Shown here piece after piece: positions 1 to 8,679 of a DNA stretch of 59,129 nt. The position numbers and the translations under genes are program-made. Source of the stretch: JAFAGX01 sp035623255 (GTDB taxonomy: Bacteria; Acidobacteriota; Terriglobia; Terriglobales; Acidobacteriaceae); NCBI GenBank assembly GCA_035623255.1, contig DASPTU010000007.1, forward strand, positions 1 to 59,129. The letters run 5' to 3'. The notes below the pieces were generated by a model. It made no database searches. It was not told the origin of the DNA and was given only the letters and a program-made list of their open reading frames with translations. The first letter of the stretch is position 1; every line of letters starts with the position of its first letter.

Positions 1-198
1 GCCTATTAACATCATGTTCGGCTCCTTTCTCCCGAGCCTGTGGTCGTTATGCAACCGCAGTCTACTCGGGTCCAGGAGCCGACATTGTTATGCAATCAAG
101 TTGGTGCCACTACGAACTTCTCCGGAAACCCAACTAATCAGGCGTTGGAAGCCAGTCGAATGTGCCAAGCCAAGAACCCGCGAGTGGGCGTTAGTTGC

Positions 199-459
199 TC
201 AACCGTGAGTACGAGCGCCGGACAATGCGTGATAGATAATCAGAACGATGATTGCACCAACGACAGCCACTAGGATGCTGTAGAGATTTAAGCCGGTCAC
301 CCCGACGTTTCCTATTGTGTTGAAGAGCCAGCCGCCAACTACAGCGCCGACGATTCCCAACACAATGTCCATAATGGCTCCGGCTCCAGATTTGTTCACG
401 ATCTTACTTGCGATGAAACCTGAAATCAGGCCGAGAACAATCCATGCTAAGAATGACAC
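199..459 (-). CDS. GlsB/YeaQ/YmgE-type small membrane stress protein
   Basis: Small integral membrane protein of 86 residues with three hydrophobic segments rich in Gly (about residues 3-18, 28-46 and 59-77). The GLISGFIASKI and GIVGAVVGGW stretches are the hallmark of the GlsB/YeaQ/YmgE family, once called transglycosylase-associated proteins. Members are often stress-induced; their biochemical role is not settled. The start is a GTG at 459, chosen because AGGAGG lies five bases upstream. That Shine-Dalgarno sequence sits inside a small hairpin (separate entry). The gene stands alone and is divergent from the methyltransferase-like gene at 667. The family call is firm, the cellular role is not. 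Confidence 0.88.
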   Translation of the reverse strand: MSFLAWIVLGLISGFIASKIVNKSGAGAIMDIVLGIVGAVVGGWLFNTIGNVGVTGLNLYSILVAVVGAIIVLIIYHALSGARTHG

Positions 460-464
460 TTAGA

Positions 465-477
465 CCTCCTAGGGAGG
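465..477 (-). promoter_or_regulatory. Hairpin masking the Shine-Dalgarno of the GlsB-type gene
   Basis: On the minus strand CCTCC, a three-base loop CTA and GGAGG form a perfect five-pair GC-rich stem. The 3' arm is the ribosome binding site of the gene starting at 459. This could act as a simple translational switch, for example temperature-dependent; that is inference. The stem is short and may open readily. Confidence 0.4.
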
Positions 478-666
478 AGACACCTAGCCGCCAATTGGGA
501 CATCGATCTAGGCATTCGGCCACTGTAAGTTCAGACAGTCTGTCAGCCTAGTAACTATTACTGCTGATAAATCTGACAGTAAGCAGGGCTGCTCACGATG
601 AATTAGACTACAAAAATATTATGGTCGTCCTTGGGCGCTGAGCTGAAGTAGAATTGAGGCAGTGTT

Positions 667-1416
667 ATGGACTTCGAAAATGCTCGGCGCCTCTTAGAGA
701 CCATCCCCGCTGACGCGACGGTGGTAGACGTTGGGGGCGGGGCTGCTCCGTTCCCGCGAGCGGACTACGTGATTGATGCGATGCCGTACGCAAGGCTTGG
801 AGGGGGCAGCGACGGGAACATCCACGAGAAGCTCGAAATCAAACCGCGTTATTCCAAAGATCGATGGATTCAAATTGACCTTTGTGACCGCCATCCCTGG
901 CCTATAGCGGATAAGGCGTTCGATTTTGCAACTTGTTCGCATTTGCTAGAAGACATCCGCGACCCAATATGGGTCTGTTCCGAACTGCAGCGAATCTCCA
1001 AAGCCGGCTATATTGAAGTTCCTTCCCGCGTGGTCGAGCAATCCAAGGGGATTGAGAATCCGCGTCATGCCGGTTACTACCACCACCGGTGGCTGGTCAC
1101 CCGAAACCAAAACCGATTGGAATTCCGGCACAAGCCACACCTCTTGCATTCGGTCAAGAATGCCATCGTCACCCACCTATCCCCCGACCGGCGGATCAAC
1201 CCGCGCTACGCCATCGTAACTTTGGATTGGTCTGGCAGCTTCGAAGCTGTAGAGGTTCTGGAGTTTGACGAAGAAAAGGTCATCCGGGAGCTGTGTCAGT
1301 TCGCGGTGGAGGCCCGACGCTTACCTAATCTAGCAGTGAAAGTCTCAGTTCCGATGGTCCAGTCTATCAAACGCCGAATCTTCTATTACAGGCTTTGGCT
1401 GGGACAAGCAGGATAA
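667..1416 (+). CDS. Class I SAM-methyltransferase-like protein
   Basis: Protein of 249 residues with a Rossmann-type opening: VVDVGGGAAPFP at residues 19-30 resembles the glycine-rich SAM-binding motif I. The acidic IQIDLCD and the later FDFATCSHLLEDI fit motifs II-IV of a class I methyltransferase. The second half is His- and Arg-rich and not recognisable. The ATG at 667 follows a GAGG eight bases upstream. A family 2 glycosyltransferase starts 15 bases after the stop, so the two are probably cotranscribed and act on a glycan. The substrate is unknown, and the protein could be a non-catalytic relative because downstream motifs are weak. Confidence 0.6.
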   Translation: MDFENARRLLETIPADATVVDVGGGAAPFPRADYVIDAMPYARLGGGSDGNIHEKLEIKPRYSKDRWIQIDLCDRHPWPIADKAFDFATCSHLLEDIRDPIWVCSELQRISKAGYIEVPSRVVEQSKGIENPRHAGYYHHRWLVTRNQNRLEFRHKPHLLHSVKNAIVTHLSPDRRINPRYAIVTLDWSGSFEAVEVLEFDEEKVIRELCQFAVEARRLPNLAVKVSVPMVQSIKRRIFYYRLWLGQAG

Positions 1417-1431
1417 GGATCGAAGAAGACC

Positions 1432-2310
1432 ATGAACCAGGAGACGGTCAGTGTAATAATCCCCTACTATCGAGCAAGTGCGACCATTGCTCGTGCCGTG
1501 AAGAGCGCCATAGAGCAGACGGTTCGACCGGACGAAATCTTGGTGATCGACGACGGCAGCCCTGAGGACTTGGGGAGGATAGCCAAAGAGTTTGATTCTT
1601 CGGTCAAGCTGATCCGTAAACCCAACGGGGGAACGGCAAGCGCAAGGAATCTGGGCATTGAGCACGTGCAGTGCGAATGGATCGCATTTCTAGACGCCGA
1701 TGATTACTGGGAGCCGCGAAAACTCGAACAGCAATTGGCTTTTTCAGAAGGCGTGGGGCTAATTGGCGGCAGATGGTTCACGGAAACCCCAGGTCAGCCA
1801 CGCCGCATGGCCGAGATCTCGCGACCGGCGTTCTTTGGTAGAAAATTCAAGCCAAGCACCTCTGAGGCATTCCACGTCGCCATGAATCTCTGGACGAGCG
1901 TCTTGCTTGTGAGGAAAAAAGCCTTAGCCGATCAGCGCTTCGTTTCGGGCCTTGAGCCGGCCGAGGATCGGGATCTTTGGATTAGACTGGTTGCATCCAC
2001 TGACGTCTACCTCGTACCCGAGCCACTCGCGACATATGCGCAGCAGCCAGGCTCCCTCTCGAACAGCGATCACGATCAGGATTGCGTGAGCATGCTCAAA
2101 GTAGTCTATCGCCACGCCAATCTGCTTGGGGCAAAAGGGGTGCGCGAACAAGAGGCGGCCATCTACCGTCGTTGGGCAGGCGGTCATCTTGCCAGAGGAA
2201 GGCCGCGTTCCGCGATCGAACCAGCTGCGCGACGACTTGCGATTCAGCCCGCCTCTCCGCAGGCGTGGTGGATCATGTGTAAATCGTTGGCTCGGTCCAT
2301 ATTCCCATAG
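1432..2310 (+). CDS. Family 2 glycosyltransferase
   Basis: GT-A-fold glycosyltransferase of 292 residues. SVIIPYYRASATIARAV at residues 7-23 is the standard N-terminal strand. VIDDGSPEDL is the nucleotide-binding Asp motif, GGTASARNLGIEH the family signature, and WIAFLDADDYWEP holds the DxD metal-binding residues near position 83-95. PAEDRDLWIRL supplies the ED catalytic motif. No transmembrane segment is seen, so it is probably a cytosolic or peripheral enzyme adding a sugar to a lipid-linked glycan. The start at 1432 follows a GA-rich AAGAAG. It lies in a pair with the methyltransferase-like gene upstream; donor and acceptor sugars cannot be read from sequence. Confidence 0.88.
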   Translation: MNQETVSVIIPYYRASATIARAVKSAIEQTVRPDEILVIDDGSPEDLGRIAKEFDSSVKLIRKPNGGTASARNLGIEHVQCEWIAFLDADDYWEPRKLEQQLAFSEGVGLIGGRWFTETPGQPRRMAEISRPAFFGRKFKPSTSEAFHVAMNLWTSVLLVRKKALADQRFVSGLEPAEDRDLWIRLVASTDVYLVPEPLATYAQQPGSLSNSDHDQDCVSMLKVVYRHANLLGAKGVREQEAAIYRRWAGGHLARGRPRSAIEPAARRLAIQPASPQAWWIMCKSLARSIFP

Positions 2311-2559
2311 TCCTCTTCTTGCGCGAATACTACTCTTCGATGTGATACCTAGCCGGTAGATTCTTCTTTTCAGTCCTTCATAGCCGGTCCCGACCTCAGT
2401 ATCCAAAAAGCCACCCCCTCTTCGTTGCCCCTGAGCAACGACAAGCATTAACCCCGCCCGGTACTGTTCTGTTTCCACCCCTGAATCCCCTGTAGCTACG
2501 AGCGCGCGCCGCTTTGCGGCACGGAGCTCTAGGCACAAGCCGGAGCAAAAGGTTAAAAT

Positions 2560-5500
2560 ATGAGTTATTCCCCGCGGTATCAAAAGTTTGGACTTACGTT
2601 GCTCATTGTTTTCTTTGAGGGCCTCTCCCTTTCAGGATGCGGGGGCCTGTCAAGCTCAAGTCCTACGGGCCCCAAGGATCCAGCCAACTCTGTAGTGATA
2701 AGTGTGAGTCCAAGCAGCGCAACAGTGGCTGAAGGAGCCACTCAACAATTTACAGCTACGGTAACGGGAGCTTCAAACAGCGCAGTCACGTGGAAGGTGA
2801 CAGGTGCGGGTTGCAATGGTGCCGCGTGTGGTACAATTTCCGGAAGCGGGCTCTACACGCCACCGGCAAATGCACCTTCGCCCGCAACAGTTCTTGTGAC
2901 AGTTACCAGCGTGGCGGACCCAACCAAGTCAGCGTCTGCAAGCGTCAGCGTGGTTGCTGCGGCAGCGGTTTTGCTGAGCATCAGCCCAACGAATGCTTCC
3001 GTTCCCACCGCCGGAACGGAGACGTTTACGGCGACCGTAAGTGGAACGACGAATACCGCGGTTACGTGGACTCTAGCTGGGGCAGGCTGTAGCGGCTCGT
3101 CCTGCGGGTCACTCGGAACCAGCGCGTCGGCGGCTGTCTATTTGGCGCCAAACGTGGCGCCTATACCCCCAAGTCTGAGTGTGGTTGCAACCAGCATAGC
3201 GGATCCAAGCAAATCAGCGTCAAGTGCCGTGACCATTGTTCCCGTCGTTGCAGTCACCGTGACGCCAGCTAACGCCTCTCTTGTAACAGGGGCAACTCAA
3301 CAGTTCAACGCGTCTGTGACGGGGACCTCGAATACGGCCGTGACATGGACTTTGCAAGGAGCGGGATGTAGCGCTGCAGCCTGCGGAACCGTCAATGGCG
3401 CAGGACTGTACACAGCTCCTTCGGTGGTTCCTTCACCCGATACTGTTACGGTCACAGCGACTAGTGCCGCGGATCCGTCCAAGGCGGGCTCAGCCTTCTT
3501 ATCAATCTCCAGCGCGACTTCTACGAGCGCGATTTACGGTCTTACCATTCCTGCAAGCCACCCAAGACTGTTTTGGACAGCCTCGCGGGTCAAGACCGCG
3601 CAGGCATGGGTAGCAAGCACAGGTTATGCGGGATTGAATACACCGTCTTCTCGTGGCGCACTCGACGATCAAGATATGGCCTTCACGTGCTTCGTCATGA
3701 ACGTCGCCGGGGCATGCGCTCAAGTCATAACCGATGCAACAGGGTTCACGACAACTTGCTCAAGCGGCGCGGGTTGCGACGACATGAGGCGCGAAGGGGA
3801 GTGGATCACCGGAATGGTTCGCGACTGGCTGGCTCCGGGATGTGGTAAGGCTCAGTGCCTTACCCCTGCACAAGCATCGTCAATCGACACCAACTGGAGC
3901 GCTTGGCAGGCAAACCAAGACAATGTGATCCAGACGTGGGGCAACGTCGGGATGCCCGCCAGTAACTACTTCGCAGGGCAGTTCCGCAACGACTTCGACT
4001 TCGGGATCGCCAGCTACAACGATAACGCAAACGCAAATGCAAATTTGCAGTACGGCATCCAGAACCGGTGGAACGATCTTCTGAACTTCGTCTCACCAAC
4101 GGGGACGGGAAAGAACGGGACGAAGGGTTACGCCCTCCACAACCAGGAGGGCGGCGGTGAGTACGGACGATACTCTCTCGACTACTACGCGTTCGCTCTA
4201 GCGTCCTCTGCGATTCTCGGGCGCGATCTGTGGACCGAAACGACGGCCTTTAAGTCGGGCGTATTCCAGACCATCTACAACACCATGCCGACCACTACTG
4301 CGAGCCGCGGCTTGACAGACATGTTCACTTGGGCCGACGACGAACTTTGGGCGAGCGGAGGTAATTGTGGATACCAGAGCCACAACGGTCCGGATGGCCA
4401 CGGCGGATGCGGAGCCTCCAGTCAGTATTACGGCGATTTTATGCAGGCGGCTGCGAACGAGTTTCCCGGCATCGCCGTTGGCAAATTGGCCCGCCAATGG
4501 ATTGCTACTGTAAATCCTGCAATTGGACCGATTCATAAGTCCGTTGACCCAGGAGGATCATCGCAGGCGTACTCAACTTTGCCGCTTGATTACTACTCGT
4601 CTGGTGCTCAATACATGTATTCCCGTAGCGATTGGACGACGAACGCAACTTCGATGCTCTGGCAGATGGGCATAACGCAGGGGACCAACAGCGGTACTGC
4701 TCAATCTTGGGGCGGCGGGCACGGGCATTGGGACGCGGGGTCCTTCCAGGTGTTCCGCAAGGGCGTCAACATCATCCGTGAGACGCCGGGGTACAGCGAA
4801 TTCGTCGCTGGATACAACGGCGTTGGAACCTCCGACACTTTCGCTGGATTCGCTCATAACATCCCAGTCGTAGGCGGTCAAGCATCGATCAATGTGCAGG
4901 GATGCTCGGACGGGCCCGGCGTCGTCAAGCGACTGGAGACGCAACCCAATTATTCGTTCGCCGTAACTGACCTGACGCTGGTCTACCAGAACAACCAATG
5001 CGATTCGGGGCATCCAACCCGGCAGAATCCGCATGTGGTTTCAGCCGTTCGGGAACTTATTTACTTCCGGGCAATCAATGTTCTGATGGTCGTGGACCGC
5101 TTGCAAAGCGATGCCTCGACGACGGCCACTACTTTCGTGAGCCACTGCGAAACGAATCCTACAGTGGGGTCCGCAACGATCGCCTGCATTGACGGCACGC
5201 AGGAAGCGTTTTATACAGCCTTGGTTCCAGCTGCTCCAACAATTGTTGTCGTCGCTGAGAACGCGAATGGCGCAAATGCAGCCAACTGGCAGTATCGGAT
5301 TGAGGCAAATAACTCCAATCCGGGCAGCGTGGTCAGCTACAACATCTACACCATTCAACTTGGAGATGCGGCTGGTTTCAGCGCATTGACTCCGGGAGTT
5401 GTCGACTCAACTCCAGGGAATCCCTCGAGCGGCACGTTTACGATCACCCTTGATGCGAACAACAGTCTAATAATTAATAAAGGGATCGCCTCGTCGGGCG

Positions 5501-5589
5501 GGGCCATCAAGGCGGCTGGGTCCACAAAGGCGCTGGCCACGGCCGTTCAGGGAATGACGATCACGGACAGTGGGCCGGTCTGGCAATAA
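2560..5589 (+). CDS. Lipoprotein with three Ig-like repeats and a heparinase/lyase-like region
   Basis: Protein of 1009 residues. A signal peptide ends in lipobox LSGC (Cys27), so it should be lipidated at the cell envelope. Three tandem repeats of about 90 residues follow (roughly 46-132, 139-226, 231-316). Each has a TQQFTATVTG-like strand, AVTW, and a conserved GAGC...CG cysteine pair, as in bacterial Ig-like domains. From about residue 330, ASHPRLFW starts a long region resembling heparinase II/III or alginate-lyase-like enzymes: alpha-helical toroid features, then NQEGGGEYGRYSLDYY, then a beta-sandwich part with GGGHGHWDAGSF. These suggest polysaccharide cleavage; active residues are not proven. 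It converges on the EPS locus, so it could trim or release that polymer. The ATG at 2560 has AAAAGG seven bases upstream. Confidence 0.7.
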   Translation: MSYSPRYQKFGLTLLIVFFEGLSLSGCGGLSSSSPTGPKDPANSVVISVSPSSATVAEGATQQFTATVTGASNSAVTWKVTGAGCNGAACGTISGSGLYTPPANAPSPATVLVTVTSVADPTKSASASVSVVAAAAVLLSISPTNASVPTAGTETFTATVSGTTNTAVTWTLAGAGCSGSSCGSLGTSASAAVYLAPNVAPIPPSLSVVATSIADPSKSASSAVTIVPVVAVTVTPANASLVTGATQQFNASVTGTSNTAVTWTLQGAGCSAAACGTVNGAGLYTAPSVVPSPDTVTVTATSAADPSKAGSAFLSISSATSTSAIYGLTIPASHPRLFWTASRVKTAQAWVASTGYAGLNTPSSRGALDDQDMAFTCFVMNVAGACAQVITDATGFTTTCSSGAGCDDMRREGEWITGMVRDWLAPGCGKAQCLTPAQASSIDTNWSAWQANQDNVIQTWGNVGMPASNYFAGQFRNDFDFGIASYNDNANANANLQYGIQNRWNDLLNFVSPTGTGKNGTKGYALHNQEGGGEYGRYSLDYYAFALASSAILGRDLWTETTAFKSGVFQTIYNTMPTTTASRGLTDMFTWADDELWASGGNCGYQSHNGPDGHGGCGASSQYYGDFMQAAANEFPGIAVGKLARQWIATVNPAIGPIHKSVDPGGSSQAYSTLPLDYYSSGAQYMYSRSDWTTNATSMLWQMGITQGTNSGTAQSWGGGHGHWDAGSFQVFRKGVNIIRETPGYSEFVAGYNGVGTSDTFAGFAHNIPVVGGQASINVQGCSDGPGVVKRLETQPNYSFAVTDLTLVYQNNQCDSGHPTRQNPHVVSAVRELIYFRAINVLMVVDRLQSDASTTATTFVSHCETNPTVGSATIACIDGTQEAFYTALVPAAPTIVVVAENANGANAANWQYRIEANNSNPGSVVSYNIYTIQLGDAAGFSALTPGVVDSTPGNPSSGTFTITLDANNSLIINKGIASSGGAIKAAGSTKALATAVQGMTITDSGPVWQ

Positions 5590-5710
5590 GTATCCCTATT
5601 AGTGGTCATCATTAACCGCATCCCGCTCAGTGGAATTGAGTGATGATTTGAGGGGGAATCAAGCAACAAATTGAGCTGGCGGCGAGAGCTGCTTTGGGCC
5701 GACGCATCTC

Positions 5711-6547
5711 TCATTTCTCCAGATATATAACGACACCGCCAGCGAAGTGCCTCATCAATGGCAGGGCGCTGAGTACAGCGTGATCAAAACGTTTGACGAC
5801 CGGCCGGTTCAGCATCTGGATACGTTTGCGCAAACGAGAAGCGATGTGGAACGGTCTTACCACCATTCGAGAGAAGGCCGGTCCAATTTCCTGGATCTCC
5901 TTCCATGTCAACGGGCGCTCGCCTCTCGTGTAATGCTGCTCCTTCGGACGCAGCCATTCGATCACCTTGGAATTCCCCATATGCTCGAAGAATAATGCGC
6001 GGCCACCCAGTCTGAGGAGCCGTCTTATTTCCATCAGGCCGATTCGCAAGCCGACATGATGAAGAATTCCGAATCCGTGGATGATATCGAAGGATTCATC
6101 CGGAAATTCAGTCGGGTCGCAACGCATTAGCTTCGCATTGACGCGATCGCCCACACCGTTCAGTCTGGCCCGCTCCTCCGTAAGCCTGATGCCAACAGGA
6201 GAAATGTCGATCGCGGTCACATGGGCGCCCATTTTGGCGAGATAGACCGCTTCTTCACCCTGCCCGCAACCGTAGTCAAGGACGCTGCAGCCTTTAACAG
6301 GCCCGAGAAGCTTGGCCCCGTATTGTCGCCAATCCCAATCATCTTGTGGCTCGGCGTACTTCTTAAAGAAGGACTGGTTGAGGTGCAGCTCATGTGCATG
6401 CCGAGCGTACGCTTGATCCGCAAACCGCGCCTCGTCGGCTAATCTTGCTTGCTCTGGTCCTTCCGAGATGGCGACTTTGCCGGTTTCTACAGGCATGGAG
6501 GTCTCCAGAATACTTCTGGTTGCGTCCTTATTACGTAGTGATGCCAC
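5711..6547 (-). CDS. Class I SAM-dependent methyltransferase, last gene of EPS locus
   Basis: Protein of 278 residues. VLDYGCGQGEEAVYLA at about 90-105 is an excellent SAM-binding motif I, followed by HVTAIDISPVGI (motif II, acidic Asp), FDIIHGFGILHHV (motif IV) and LRLGGRALFFE (post-motif). This is the UbiE/Coq5-like methyltransferase fold (Methyltransf_11/25). It starts only eight bases after the stop of the fused oxidoreductase-epimerase, so it is almost certainly translated from the same transcript, as the promoter-distal gene of the 26-kb locus. It probably methylates a sugar or lipid-linked intermediate of the exopolysaccharide; this follows from position only. Confidence 0.85.
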   Translation of the reverse strand: MASLRNKDATRSILETSMPVETGKVAISEGPEQARLADEARFADQAYARHAHELHLNQSFFKKYAEPQDDWDWRQYGAKLLGPVKGCSVLDYGCGQGEEAVYLAKMGAHVTAIDISPVGIRLTEERARLNGVGDRVNAKLMRCDPTEFPDESFDIIHGFGILHHVGLRIGLMEIRRLLRLGGRALFFEHMGNSKVIEWLRPKEQHYTRGERPLTWKEIQEIGPAFSRMVVRPFHIASRLRKRIQMLNRPVVKRFDHAVLSALPLMRHFAGGVVIYLEK

Positions 6548-6555
6548 CTAGTGAG

Positions 6556-8661
6556 TCAGCTTGCGTGTACACGCTCAAGAATGCGATTGCTCGAGTTGGC
6601 CCGCTCGGCCGCCATTGTTTCCTGGAGGCCGGACGCAATGCCAACGCACGGTTGCCAGCCAATCTCTTTTTCTGCGCGACTACAATCAAACTGCACGCGG
6701 GCCAACGCGGATTTGAGCCTATAAATGGAAAGCGGGGCCGAGTGTTTTAGAACTTTGGACAGAACTTCCAAACAAAGTGCGAGCCCGTATAAAATAACCA
6801 CCGGCTGGTGGAGCACCTTCGCTCCATTTGAGTTCTCCAGGATGTAATCGCGCACGAGTTGATTCTGTGTGATATGGGTTCGATCTACGATGTGAAAAAC
6901 ACTGCCGTCAAATTTGCCTTTTTCGGCCGCCAGTTCGATCGCATTGACAACATCTTCGACAAACACCAACGGCAGTTCACGTGTGCCATCGCCAAGGATG
7001 AAATAGACATTCCCCACACGCTGGGCGACTTCGGGGGTCACTAGCATCGTCCCCGGGCCGAATACCCTTCCGGGCCGGAGCAGTACCGCCCGGAGACCGC
7101 GATCTCGAACCGCATCCCGCACTATCTTTTCGGCCTCGATCTTTGCTTGCGAATACGCTCCCCGCTTTGTTGGGAATGGTTCGAGCGGCCAATCTTCTGT
7201 TACCACCGCGCCGGGTTCCGCAGCCGCCAAGTGCAGACAACTAAGTGAACTGATGTACACAAGTCGCTGTACATGATGCCGAAGCAAGCTATCGACAATA
7301 TTTTGCGTGCCGCAGACGGTACCACGCTGATGATCGTGCGCATTTCCGATCATGGTCGCGCCCACGTGGTAGACAATTTCCGTGCCGGCTACGGCTCCGT
7401 CCACGGCGGCGGGATCTCCCAGATCCCCATGAAAGATTTCGATGTTGGTGTCGTTCATGAACTGAGCCGTCGGCGGCCGTCGAACGAAGATGCGGATGCG
7501 CTCTCCCTTTTGCAGAAGCCGTTGCACCAGATGTCGCCCGATCAGGCCAGTCGCCCCGGTCACGAGAATTTTGGCTGATCCAGTACATTGAAATTGCGTT
7601 TGAAATTTCATCTTCGCGCCGTCGGCTTCTTGAGACACGCGGTTTGTCCAATAAACGGTGGAACGTGCCTGCTCGGCCGTCACTGGCATCTCCGTGCCCG
7701 ACTGCAATGCTCGATAAAACGCGGCCACCAATGAATGCAAGCCATCGTACTGGTTGATCTTCTTGGCTGCAAAGCGAATGACGTTAGCTGGAACCTGGGC
7801 GCAAATGCTGAGACCCTCACTCACTGCCTGCAAAGCACGTGCAGGCGCTTTGGGGAGCGGGAGTCGTCGGGCATGAGTCACCCACATTGCGAAGAGGTTT
7901 GCTCGGAGCACGCCTTCTGTCCCTTGGACGACGAACCAACTCTGGAGAGGCCTTACGTTCCATGATATCTGGATGTTTGCGGTGCCACCTCGGCATTTGG
8001 CGGACACGCGCCACTCGTCAAACAGGAGGTTGGCGTCGCCGCCGTGTGTTCCATAGTAGGCGTTGGCCTCCTCGATTGGGCCCAAGAAAGATTCTGCGAG
8101 ATACACCGCATGTACACCCTGGTCCAAGAAGGGATAGCCACCTTTTCTATAATGGACTGGCAGCAGTCCCCCACGGTATGGCGGATACTCGCTGCTGCGG
8201 AAGTAGTCGAAAGTCAGTGGAATTCCGAGCGCTCCTGAGCGGACAATGCCGAGTGCTTTCGATACGAAGCCGTCGTACAACAGAGAATGGTTGACGCACA
8301 CAGATTTGTGGGATGCTGCAGCGGCGTCAGAGATACAGTCGACCTCCCGCGCATCCATTGCCAAGGGTTTTTCCACCAACACGTGGCAGCCACTTTTGAG
8401 CGCAGCGATTGTCAGCTCAGCATGAGTTTCGGGTGGAGTAAGAATATGAATCACATCGACTCCCTCCTCGATCATGGTTTCCATCGAAGGAAAGACTTTT
8501 GGAAGCCTTAAGCGAGCAGCCAGAGCTTCGGCCCGTGAAGTCACAAGATCGGTGACCCCAACAATTCGCGCGTTCGGCACTCGTTTGACGGCACTCGCAT
8601 GAAACTCGCTTATGTAGCCTGCTCCAACAAATCCGACACGGTAATTCTTGTCCTTGGACAT
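6556..8661 (-). CDS. Fused Gfo/Idh/MocA oxidoreductase and NAD-dependent epimerase
   Basis: Two complete enzymes in one chain of about 701 residues. The N-terminal part (about 1-345) is a Gfo/Idh/MocA oxidoreductase: VGFVGAGYISEFHASA is the NAD(P) Rossmann motif and VLVEKPLAMDAREVD the EKP signature. The C-terminal part (about 360-690) is an extended short-chain dehydrogenase: KILVTGATGLIGRHLVQ gives GxxGxxG, and YSQAK is the Tyr-x-x-x-Lys catalytic pair. Together they could oxidise and then epimerise or reduce a nucleotide sugar. The same two families occur as separate overlapping genes at 15199-17384. I place the start at ATG 8661 rather than GTG 8679, because the Rossmann strand then begins near the N-terminus; the preceding glycosyltransferase ends at 8680. 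Confidence 0.87.
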   Translation of the reverse strand: MSKDKNYRVGFVGAGYISEFHASAVKRVPNARIVGVTDLVTSRAEALAARLRLPKVFPSMETMIEEGVDVIHILTPPETHAELTIAALKSGCHVLVEKPLAMDAREVDCISDAAAASHKSVCVNHSLLYDGFVSKALGIVRSGALGIPLTFDYFRSSEYPPYRGGLLPVHYRKGGYPFLDQGVHAVYLAESFLGPIEEANAYYGTHGGDANLLFDEWRVSAKCRGGTANIQISWNVRPLQSWFVVQGTEGVLRANLFAMWVTHARRLPLPKAPARALQAVSEGLSICAQVPANVIRFAAKKINQYDGLHSLVAAFYRALQSGTEMPVTAEQARSTVYWTNRVSQEADGAKMKFQTQFQCTGSAKILVTGATGLIGRHLVQRLLQKGERIRIFVRRPPTAQFMNDTNIEIFHGDLGDPAAVDGAVAGTEIVYHVGATMIGNAHDHQRGTVCGTQNIVDSLLRHHVQRLVYISSLSCLHLAAAEPGAVVTEDWPLEPFPTKRGAYSQAKIEAEKIVRDAVRDRGLRAVLLRPGRVFGPGTMLVTPEVAQRVGNVYFILGDGTRELPLVFVEDVVNAIELAAEKGKFDGSVFHIVDRTHITQNQLVRDYILENSNGAKVLHQPVVILYGLALCLEVLSKVLKHSAPLSIYRLKSALARVQFDCSRAEKEIGWQPCVGIASGLQETMAAERANSSNRILERVHAS

Positions 8662-8679
8662 ACAAATTCCATTTCCCAC

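Noticed and set aside
1..198. Short plus-strand frames at the left edge
   Set aside because: Compositionally unlike proteins and without ribosome sites; probably downstream sequence of the GlsB-type gene.
532..579. CTGTCAG ... CTGACAG dyad between divergent genes
   Set aside because: Seven-base arms with a 26-base spacer; no support as a terminator or operator.
1924..2583. 219-codon minus-strand frame across the end of the glycosyltransferase gene
   Set aside because: Overlaps a well-supported gene antisense and has a low-complexity, Arg-rich translation.
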